Positions 52,148 through 58,289 of a stretch of DNA of 58,289 nucleotides are shown piece after piece. The stretch covers positions 1-58,289 of the forward strand of contig CATABD010000007.1 of NCBI GenBank assembly GCA_949494735.1, given 5' to 3'. A program made the position numbers and the translations under genes. The notes under the pieces are model-generated. The model ran no database searches, was not told the DNA's origin, and saw nothing but the letters and a program-made list of their open reading frames with translations. Every line of letters begins with the position of its first letter. The first letter of the stretch is position 1. The stretch is from an uncultured Oscillospiraceae bacterium (GTDB taxonomy: Bacteria; Bacillota; Clostridia; Oscillospirales; Oscillospiraceae).

Positions 52148-52835
52148 CCGCCTGGGCCAGCAGCAGCCCCGCCGCGGCGGGCACCCACATGGCGCTGGCG
52201 GGGATGGACCGCCGCCCCGGCGGGGGGGTCTCGTCCCCCTCCCCGGCGCTGCGGGGCTGCTCGGGGGAAAACACCACCTTGTGGTGGGGGATGCCGCGGC
52301 GGCGCAGCTCTTTGCGCACCACCCGGGCCAGGGGGCAGCCCTCGGTCTGGGCGATGTCGGCGATGCGCAGCAGCTGGGCGTCCCGCTTGTTGCCCGTGCC
52401 CAGGGCGGAGATGATGGGGATGCCCCGGGCGTGGGCGGTCTCAATCAGGTCCAGCTTGCAGCTCACCAGGTCGATGGCGTCCACAATGTAGTCGTAGCCT
52501 GTCCGGAAAAATTCCTCCCGGCTGTCCGCCTCATACCGCAGGGGCAGGGGGTGGAGGACACAGCCGGGGGCGATGCCGGCAAGGCGCTGGGCGCAGGCCC
52601 GGGCCTTTTCCATGCCCACGGTGGCCCACACTGCGGCGGCCTGCCGGTTGAGGTTGCTCACCGAAACCGTGTCCTGGTCGGCCAGAGTGAGCTCCCCCAC
52701 GCCGGAGCGGCACAGGGCCTCGGCACACCAGCTCCCCACGCCGCCCAGGCCCAGAACGGCCACATGACTTTTGCCCAGCCGTTCCATGGCGGGGGCGCCC
52801 AGCAGCATCCGGGTGCGGATGAATTGCTCGTCCAT
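52116..52835 (-). CDS. tcdA: tRNA threonylcarbamoyladenosine dehydratase TcdA
   Basis: A 239-residue E1-like (ThiF fold) enzyme that cyclises t6A37 of tRNA to ct6A. The Rossmann site VAVLGLGGVGSWCAEALCRSG, the DTVSVSNLNRQ motif and DYIVDAIDLVSCKL are all typical. Usual length (about 240-270). Start ATG at 52835 with GGGAGG upstream. It converges with the PAP2 gene with a 32-bp overlap of coding sequence. Monocistronic in appearance. Confidence 0.9.
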   Translation of the reverse strand: MDEQFIRTRMLLGAPAMERLGKSHVAVLGLGGVGSWCAEALCRSGVGELTLADQDTVSVSNLNRQAAAVWATVGMEKARACAQRLAGIAPGCVLHPLPLRYEADSREEFFRTGYDYIVDAIDLVSCKLDLIETAHARGIPIISALGTGNKRDAQLLRIADIAQTEGCPLARVVRKELRRRGIPHHKVVFSPEQPRSAGEGDETPPPGRRSIPASAMWVPAAAGLLLAQAVILELAGCGG

Positions 52836-52858
52836 ATTTGGAATACCTCCCATAAAAC

Positions 52859-52885
52859 AAGGGCCAGACAGTTTGTCTGGCCCTT
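52859..52885 (-). terminator. Terminator of the foldase gene
   Basis: A perfect 12-bp stem, AAGGGCCAGACA with complement, 3-base loop, followed on the minus strand by TGTTTTAT. Lies 13 bp after the stop. Confidence 0.8.
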
Positions 52886-52897
52886 GCGCGTTTGTGG

Positions 52898-54454
52898 TTA
52901 CTTGCCCAGGTAGCGGGCGCCGCCGGCCTCCGCGGCGGGGTAGCCCTCAGCCAGGCCGTCCACCCACTCGGTGAGCGCGGTCTTGGCCAGGGCGGAACGG
53001 GCGGAGCCCATCCAGACCGGCTCGTTCTCGCCCACGTAGTATACCAGGTGATAACCGTAGTAGTCATCGCTGGCGAGGGCGCCGTCAGCGGCAATATGCT
53101 GGACCAGGTCCACATCGCCGCCCTTACGGGCGCTGTCGAACAGCCACTGGTCAAACTCGGGGACAAAGCGGCCTTGGGAAATGCGCTGGTACAGGCCGCC
53201 GTTGGTGTTGGAGCCTCCGTCCTCGGAGTTCTCGTCGGCCAGCTTGGCGAAGGCGTCCTCGCTCTTGTCGCTGGAGTCCCAGGCGGCCTGGATTTCATCC
53301 ATCTTGGCCTTGGCGGCGGCCCAGGCCTCGTCGGTGGGGGCCTCCAGGGTGTTCTCCTCGCCGGTGGCGCTCTCGGCCCGGACCAGGATGTGGCGGGTGT
53401 CCCGGGTGGGCTCGTCGGCCAGGTAGCGGCCATGGAAGGAGATGACGTAATAGCCGTTCTCAGTGTCCACCAGCTCGCACACGTCCTCGTCCAGCTGGAG
53501 CAGCTGATCGCGGAAGGTGGCGTTGACGTTGCCGGTGCCCACGGTCTTGGCGTGGTCGGCGGCGGTGGCCAGCTCGTACTTGTCGATCTGGGACTGGAAG
53601 GAGCTGCCGCCCTTCACGGCCTCCAGGGCGGCCTCGGCCTTATCCTTGGCGCCGTCCTTGGCCTCCTGCTTGAGCTTGTTCAGCTCCTCGTCGGGCAGCG
53701 CGTTGCCGTCGGCGTCCTTGTCGTTGACGGCGGGGATGGCAAAGTAGAGGTAGGAGTGCTCAATGGTGTCCAGCGCGTCGGCGTTTTCCTCGTAGTAGGC
53801 GTCCAGGTCGGACTGCTGGTATCCGTCGTAGAGGGCATTGCCCTTTTCGGTGTTGGCCAGGTCGGCCATCAGGGAGCGGGCGGTCATTTTCTCAAACACG
53901 GCAGGGGTCATATAGGGCCCGTAGACGGCCCGGAGATAGGCGCCGTAGCTGTAGCCGCCGGAGGACGCCTGGGATTTGTAGGAGTTGATGGTGGCCTCCA
54001 GGCTGTCCTTGATCTCGTCCTCGGTGTGGCCGTCCTTCACGGCCTGGTCGGCCAGGGCCAGGTTGCGCTGGGCGGACTTCAGGGCGGTCTCCATGAAGTA
54101 ATCCCGGTAGGTCTGGTTTTCCGCCTCGTTGTAGAACTGGTCGTCGTCGCCCTTGGTGGTGTCAAAGCCGATATAGGCGCCCATGCTGGCGTAGTAATAG
54201 CGGGTGTCGTAATAATAGAAGCTCAGCTCCGCCGTGGTCAGCTCCTCATTTCCCAGGGTGAGGGCGACGGCCCGGGCCTGGAAGAAACCGGAGTTCCAGA
54301 CCAGAAGCGCGACAACCAGAACGGCGATGATGCCGCCGGCCACGGAATAGGTGACGGTTTTGCGCCTCCGGGCCGCCTGCTCCTGCTGGAATTTGGCGGA
54401 CCGCTCGGAGGGGCCGGTGTTCTGACGCTGCTTTTTCTCTCTGGATGCGCTCAT
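52898..54454 (-). CDS. Membrane-anchored peptidyl-prolyl isomerase (SurA/PrsA-like)
   Basis: A 518-residue protein with a basic cytosolic N-terminus, one membrane helix (about 34-55) and an extracellular chaperone/isomerase region. The C-terminal half contains a parvulin domain: DTRHILVRAES, GGLYQRISQGRFVPEFDQW and YYGYHLVYYVGEN. A helical SurA-like chaperone segment of about 200 residues precedes it. It folds exported proteins outside the membrane; no lipobox. Own promoter upstream and terminator downstream. Confidence 0.9.
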   Translation of the reverse strand: MSASREKKQRQNTGPSERSAKFQQEQAARRRKTVTYSVAGGIIAVLVVALLVWNSGFFQARAVALTLGNEELTTAELSFYYYDTRYYYASMGAYIGFDTTKGDDDQFYNEAENQTYRDYFMETALKSAQRNLALADQAVKDGHTEDEIKDSLEATINSYKSQASSGGYSYGAYLRAVYGPYMTPAVFEKMTARSLMADLANTEKGNALYDGYQQSDLDAYYEENADALDTIEHSYLYFAIPAVNDKDADGNALPDEELNKLKQEAKDGAKDKAEAALEAVKGGSSFQSQIDKYELATAADHAKTVGTGNVNATFRDQLLQLDEDVCELVDTENGYYVISFHGRYLADEPTRDTRHILVRAESATGEENTLEAPTDEAWAAAKAKMDEIQAAWDSSDKSEDAFAKLADENSEDGGSNTNGGLYQRISQGRFVPEFDQWLFDSARKGGDVDLVQHIAADGALASDDYYGYHLVYYVGENEPVWMGSARSALAKTALTEWVDGLAEGYPAAEAGGARYLGK

Positions 54455-54559
54455 GGTATATCAATCCTCTCAGTATTCGTGTAATGGCGGCGGGCGGGGA
54501 CCCGCCGGCGCAAGGGTATGTTTCCCCAAAAATATAGAACCCTGCGGACGCTGCCCACC

Positions 54560-54588
54560 ATTATAGCATGGGGAAACTGCCGTTGCAA
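54560..54588 (-). promoter_or_regulatory. Promoter of the foldase gene
   Basis: Minus strand TTGCAA (54588-54583), 17-bp spacer, TATAAT (54565-54560); untranslated leader of about 100 bases. Confidence 0.85.
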
Positions 54589-54616
54589 GGCCAAATTCGC
54601 CCCGCAGATGAAAATT

Positions 54617-54652
54617 CACAAAAAGAGGCGGGAGGGCCGCAGCCCTCCCGCC
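54617..54652 (-). terminator. Terminator after the 6S RNA candidate
   Basis: An 11-bp perfect stem, GGCGGGAGGGC with GCCCTCCCGCC and loop of 4, followed by TCTTTTTG on the minus strand. Confidence 0.82.
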
Positions 54653-54659
54653 CGGTTGC

Positions 54660-54850
54660 TTATAGGACCCCCGCCGTGGCCGTGCCGCCCCATTAAAAAC
54701 CTGCACAAGAATGCAGGTGGGTCGCCTCCGCTTGGTTTTACCGCTCCCAACGTCCAGAATCCTCCGGAGAGGGCCGGGAGGTCTGCGAACCACCGCGCGA
54801 GTGGGGCGTCCCGTTTCAGAAATGTGGGTTTTAACAGGGCAAGGTCACGT
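54660..54850 (-). ncRNA. ssrS: 6S RNA candidate
   Basis: A roughly 190-base non-coding segment, terminated by an intrinsic terminator. Its 3' half carries GCGGTAAAACC, GGAGGCGACCCACCTGCATT and a downstream AGGT partner, recalling the 6S pattern in E. coli (CCTTAAAAC... GACGACACATTCACCTT). The 5' half has CTGAAACGGGACGCCCCAC and CGGTGGTTCGC as in the 6S left arm. The ends can close by GACC/GGTC. 6S binds RNA polymerase and tunes transcription in stationary phase. The match is by eye. Confidence 0.6.
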
Positions 54851-55023
54851 AGTTAGAACCCGGCAGGGGTAAATGCGTTTGAGCCGTTGCGCACAGCGGG
54901 CTAACGCCGAAGCGCAGGGAAAACCGGGGCGGGGCCGCAGGCCCCAAAACGGTTTTCCCGAAGTCGGAGGGGTTAGAACCGCGTCATGCGCAGGCGAAAC
55001 GTAGGTGCGATGCGTTTGAGCCG
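54851..55023. repeat. Direct repeats flanking a 43-bp hairpin
   Basis: GTTAGAACC (54852-54860 and 54972-54980) and ATGCGTTTGAGCCG (54873-54886 and 55010-55023) occur in the same order twice. Between them is a hairpin, GGGAAAACCG (54917-54926) with CGGTTTTCCC (54950-54959), with an inner GGGGC/GCCCC stem. It could be a degenerate duplication or an RNA structure. Confidence 0.5.
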
Positions 55024-55035
55024 CCGCAAAACGGG

Positions 55036-55314
55036 CTACTCCTCCTCGTCCTCGAACAGCTCCTCCATGAACTGCTGGTACACCGCGTCCAGCTCCTGCT
55101 CGTCGTCGATGTCGGCCAGGAGCTGTTCGCCGTCCTGTTCGATGACCTTGAGCAGGATCAGGCCGAAATCCTCGTCGTCCTCGTCCATGTCCGCCGGGAC
55201 AAAGGCCATATACTCCTGGCCGTTATATTCAAGGGTGCCCAGATGCTCCAGTTCAAATTCATTGCCCTCGTCGTCGGTGACCGACACAAAATCGGGGCCG
55301 AACTCTTCGCTCAT
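55036..55314 (-). CDS. DUF1292 domain-containing protein
   Basis: A 92-residue very acidic protein with the DUF1292 core VTDDEGNEFELEHLGTLEYN and EYMAFVPAD followed by an acidic tail ending EELFEDEEE. Small DUF1292 proteins are widespread in Firmicutes and of unknown function. It has its own promoter at 55359-55387 and a short gene length typical of the family. Confidence 0.87.
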   Translation of the reverse strand: MSEEFGPDFVSVTDDEGNEFELEHLGTLEYNGQEYMAFVPADMDEDDEDFGLILLKVIEQDGEQLLADIDDEQELDAVYQQFMEELFEDEEE

Positions 55315-55358
55315 GGCAGTGCGCCTCCTTCCGGCGGCCCTTTGCCGCCTCTGCCCTT

Positions 55359-55387
55359 ATTGTAATGGCTGGGCGGGAAAAAAGCAA
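55359..55387 (-). promoter_or_regulatory. Promoter of the DUF1292 gene
   Basis: Minus strand TTGCTT (55387-55382), 17-bp spacer, TACAAT (55364-55359). Confidence 0.6.
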
Positions 55388-55454
55388 GAGGAAACATGAA
55401 ATTTCTACGAAAGCCTCCGCCAGGGCAGCTCGAAAGCCGTCGTTTTGCCCAGGG

Positions 55455-55483
55455 TGGACAAATTGCGCCCGGCGTGGTATAAT
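55455..55483 (+). promoter_or_regulatory. Promoter of the penicillin-binding protein gene
   Basis: TGGACA (55455-55460), 17-bp spacer, TATAAT (55478-55483); about 90 bp before the ATG. Confidence 0.8.
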
Positions 55484-55573
55484 ACACCAATATACGGGGC
55501 GCAGCGCCCCGGGAGAGAGGGACCCGCGCCGCTCCGCGCAGGGGCGGCCTGAATACATCGGAGGGATCTCAAT

Positions 55574-58289
55574 ATGCCAGATACCAACCAAAACCAGACC
55601 CCGGAGCGCAGGGAGGCCCAGCCGGGCGCCCAGCGCCAGCCGTCCCGGGCCAGGGGCCGCAAGCGCCGCCGGCGCCCCATTTGGCTCACCATTATCATCC
55701 GCTTTTTCCAGACCATCGGCACGCTGCTGCTGGTGGGTATCGTAACCGGCTGTTTTATGGTATGCTTCGCCGCCGTCTATGTGAAAACGGCGGTGATGCC
55801 CAGGACGTTCCTGGACCTGTCCGACTACACCATGGACGAGAACTCGGTGATCTACTACCAGGACAAAAACACCGGGGCGCTGGTGGAGCTCCAGACTCTA
55901 ATCGGCAAGGAAAACGCGGAGTTGATAGAGTATAAGGATATCCCGGAGGACCTCATCAACGCCTTCGTGGCCATTGAGGACAAGCGCTTCTGGAACCACC
56001 AGGGGGTGGACTGGCGGCGCACCGCCTCGGGCCTCCTGCGCATGTTCACCGGCGGAAATATCCAGGGCGGCTCCACCATCACCCAGCAGCTCATCAAAAA
56101 CGTGACCGAGTATGACGACGTGACCGTCACCCGGAAGATCCTGGAGATTTTTACCGCCCTGGAGCTGGAGAACAACTACAGCAAAGAGGACATCCTCACC
56201 CTGTATATGAACCAAATTTGGATGGGCAACGGCTGCCGGGGCGTCCAGGCCGCGGCCAAGTACTACTTCGGCAAGAACGTGTGGGAGCTGGACCTGGCCG
56301 AGTGCGCCAGCCTGGCCGCCATCACCAACAACCCCTCCCTCTACGCCCCCTACGGTACGGTGGACGTGGTGCGCTACCAGTGCCAGAATCCGGAGTGCAG
56401 GCTCTACTCCCTGACCAGGGACGAGGTATGCGAGTACTGCGGGGCGGAGGATTCCTATGACAGCGGCTCAGTCTGGACCAACCGGGAGTTCAACAAGGCC
56501 CGGCAGGAGAACATCCTGAAGGAGATGGCCAAGGAGGACCAGGCCCGGCCCGCGCCCTATATCACTGAGGCGGAGCGGGACGCCGCCATCGCGGAGAAGC
56601 TGGCGTTTGGCCGGGACAGGCAGACTGCTTCCGATGATCCGGATGCCACCCAGGATAACAAACCGTCCACCGTCTACTCCTGGTATGTGGAGCAGGTCAT
56701 CAACGAGGCGATTGAGAAGCTGAAGGAGACCACAACCCTCAGTGAAGATATGTGCCGCAAGCGGGTGTTCAGCGGGGGCTTGTCCATCGTGTGCGCCTAC
56801 GACCCGCAGGTCCAGGCGGCGGTGGACGCGGTGTATAACAACCGGGAGAACCTGGACCAGGTGTCCACCAAGACCGGGCAGCGGCTGATCTCCGCCATCT
56901 CGGTGGTGGACAATTCCACCGGCCTGGTGGTGGCCATGGGCAGCACGGAGGAGAAGACGGTCAACCGGGGCTGGAACACCCCGGTGGACACCAAGCGCCA
57001 GCCCGGCTCGTCCATCAAGCCCCTGTCCGTCTACTCCCCGGCCATTGAGATGGGGCTGATTACCCCCGCCACCGTTGTCGATGACAGCCCCCAGGAGCTC
57101 AACGGCAGGCCCTGGCCTGTCAACGTCACGCCTACCTACGGGGGGCTGACCACGGTGCTGCACGGCGTCACCCAGTCGCTGAACACGGTGGCGGTGCGGG
57201 TGCTGGAGCAGGTCACCCCCCAGGCGTCCTACGATTTCATGGTCAACCGCTACGGCATTACCTCCATGGTGCCCTATTTTGAGAACAGTAACGGCCAGGT
57301 GAGCTCGGATATCGACCGCAGCCCCCTGGCCATGGGCGGCCTGACCAAGGGCGTGTCCACCTTTGAGATGGCGGCGGCGTTTGCCACCTTCCCCCGGGGC
57401 GGCCAGTTGACCAAGGCCACCACTGTGCTGGAGATCAAGGACGCCGGCGGCAAGGTGGTTGTGGACAACAAGCCTGAGCCCACGTGGCCCATCAAATCCA
57501 CCACCGCCTATTATATCAACTCCATGCTGTCCAACGCCGTCAGCTCGGGCACCGGCACGGGGGCACGCATCTCCGGCCAGACTGTGGCGGGCAAGACGGG
57601 CACCACCAACGATACCTTCGACTACTGGTTCTGCGGCTACACCTCCTACTACACCGGGGCGGTGTGGACGGGCTACCCTAACAGCGAGGTCATCAACCGC
57701 AACTACAAAAACCCGTCGGTGTCCATGTGGCAGAAGGTGATGGAGATCCTCCACGAGGGGAAGGAGAACATGGCCTTTGAGGTGCCGGGCACCCTGAGTT
57801 CCTACAACATCTGCAAAGACTGCGGCAAGCTGTCCCTGCCCGAGTGCACCCAGGACGTGCGGGGCAACCGGGTGCAGAGCTTCCGGCTGTTTGCCGAGGA
57901 CGCGCCCAAGGAGCACTGCCAATGCCATGTGCCGGTGAAGGTGTGCGTGGACAGCCCGGTGAACAACGCCAAGGGGGAGCCCATCGGGCGCTACCATCTG
58001 GCCGGGGAGTTCTGCCCGGAGGAGAGCGTTCAGACGGTGTATATGGTGGACTTCCAGCGCGAGCAGGTGGGTTCCACCCATGTGGGGGACTCGGACGCCC
58101 TGGTGGGCTGGTACGAGTACCTGGGGGAAGAGGGCAGATACTGCCACGTCCACACCAGCGAGCCTGTCCCCTCGGAGGAGCCCATCCCGTCGGACGACCC
58201 CTTTGCGGAGCCCACGGACGATCCCTTTGTGGAACCTACAGACGATCCCTGGGGGTGGCTGTTCCCGTCCACCCCCACGCCGGATGTGA
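55574..58289 (+). CDS. Class A penicillin-binding protein (transglycosylase/transpeptidase), partial
   Basis: At least 905 codons, open to the window edge with no stop, so the C-terminus is missing. Cytosolic basic tail, one membrane helix (about 37-70), then the GT51 transglycosylase with Glu135 in VAIEDKRFWNHQGVDW and GGSTITQQLIKN. The transpeptidase has Ser479-x-x-Lys482 in PGSSIKP, SLN in TQSLNTVAV and Lys674-Thr-Gly. Within the transglycosylase region Cys270, Cys275, Cys286 and Cys289 form a CX4C-X10-CX2C insertion like a zinc ribbon. The C-terminal tail is Pro/Asp/Glu-rich with DDPFAEPTDDPF-type repeats. It builds peptidoglycan at the outer membrane face of the cytoplasmic membrane. The start ATG follows GGAGGGAT. 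Confidence 0.94.
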   Translation, partial: MPDTNQNQTPERREAQPGAQRQPSRARGRKRRRRPIWLTIIIRFFQTIGTLLLVGIVTGCFMVCFAAVYVKTAVMPRTFLDLSDYTMDENSVIYYQDKNTGALVELQTLIGKENAELIEYKDIPEDLINAFVAIEDKRFWNHQGVDWRRTASGLLRMFTGGNIQGGSTITQQLIKNVTEYDDVTVTRKILEIFTALELENNYSKEDILTLYMNQIWMGNGCRGVQAAAKYYFGKNVWELDLAECASLAAITNNPSLYAPYGTVDVVRYQCQNPECRLYSLTRDEVCEYCGAEDSYDSGSVWTNREFNKARQENILKEMAKEDQARPAPYITEAERDAAIAEKLAFGRDRQTASDDPDATQDNKPSTVYSWYVEQVINEAIEKLKETTTLSEDMCRKRVFSGGLSIVCAYDPQVQAAVDAVYNNRENLDQVSTKTGQRLISAISVVDNSTGLVVAMGSTEEKTVNRGWNTPVDTKRQPGSSIKPLSVYSPAIEMGLITPATVVDDSPQELNGRPWPVNVTPTYGGLTTVLHGVTQSLNTVAVRVLEQVTPQASYDFMVNRYGITSMVPYFENSNGQVSSDIDRSPLAMGGLTKGVSTFEMAAAFATFPRGGQLTKATTVLEIKDAGGKVVVDNKPEPTWPIKSTTAYYINSMLSNAVSSGTGTGARISGQTVAGKTGTTNDTFDYWFCGYTSYYTGAVWTGYPNSEVINRNYKNPSVSMWQKVMEILHEGKENMAFEVPGTLSSYNICKDCGKLSLPECTQDVRGNRVQSFRLFAEDAPKEHCQCHVPVKVCVDSPVNNAKGEPIGRYHLAGEFCPEESVQTVYMVDFQREQVGSTHVGDSDALVGWYEYLGEEGRYCHVHTSEPVPSEEPIPSDDPFAEPTDDPFVEPTDDPWGWLFPSTPTPDV

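Larger units (their letters stand above)
54455..55035. other. 581-bp non-coding region between foldase and DUF1292 genes
   Basis: Contains the foldase promoter (54560-54588), a strong terminator (54617-54652), a 6S RNA candidate (about 54660-54850), a direct-repeat pair sharing ATGCGTTTGAGCCG (54873-54886, 55010-55023), and a large hairpin (54917-54959). No protein gene is evident here. Confidence 0.75.

Noticed and set aside
54660-54850. SRP RNA or tmRNA
   Set aside because: The conserved SRP GGUC-x-GGAAG apical loop is not present, and there is no tmRNA tag ORF or tRNA-like ends.

Overview
The window looks like a chromosome segment from a GC-rich Firmicute of the class Clostridia, probably a gut Oscillospirales bacterium (Flavonifractor/Lawsonibacter-like). 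This is inferred from protein character: ECF transporter genes, CsaB, VanZ, DUF1292, DUF4358, DUF5711, a ClpE-like ATPase and a glycan/glucuronide utilisation cluster. No rRNA, tRNA, phage, transposase or CRISPR array is visible. The last gene runs off the right end.

Layout. (1) 65-9410, plus strand: two sugar ABC permeases followed by four genes for breaking down complex glycosides (DUF2264, GH35 beta-galactosidase, GH78-like rhamnosidase, GH2 beta-glucuronidase). (2) 9587-14161, minus: a DUF4358 lipoprotein, a membrane-anchored transglutaminase-like protein and a zinc-finger Clp ATPase. (3) 14315-22028, minus: a long co-oriented run of methyltransferase, VanZ, ecfA1, a low-GC GNAT gene, ecfA2, ecfT, truA, DUF5711 and cvpA. 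The 3' end of truA is present in three exact copies because of a 159-bp tandem repeat. (4) 22148-26295, minus: a polyamine transporter potA-potB-potCD with permease and binding protein fused. (5) 26655-29231, plus: a consensus promoter, a 10-codon leader peptide and a four-arm attenuator in front of an ABC exporter and a formyltransferase-like gene. (6) 29326-39586: a complete autoinducer-2 (Lsr) system, lsrK/lsrR divergent from lsrACDBF, with a cupin gene and an AEC transporter. (7) 39640-47815, minus: a purine operon purE-purC-orf48-purF-DUF3795-purM-purN-purO-purH(AICARFT)-orf79-purD, most of it with 1-4 bp stop/start overlaps. (8) 48089-52147: glycosyltransferases and CsaB for a cell-wall polymer, and a divergent PAP2 phosphatase. 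(9) 52116-58289: TcdA, a parvulin-type foldase, a 6S RNA candidate, DUF1292, and a class A penicillin-binding protein that is incomplete at the right edge.

The most striking observation is the regulatory region at 26655-26835. A leader peptide carrying a Lys-Leu-Arg (+X+) motif is followed by four mutually exclusive complementary arms, the last of which contains the ribosome binding site of the ABC exporter. This is the architecture of erm-type macrolide-inducible translational attenuation, here in front of an exporter/formyltransferase pair. Other notable points: a PurF whose N-terminal catalytic cysteine is replaced by glycine; purine closure by a stand-alone AICAR transformylase plus a PurO-type cyclohydrolase; a cupin in the position where an LsrG substitute would be expected; the PotC-PotD fusion; the truA-tail repeat; and small palindromic elements placed right after stop codons.
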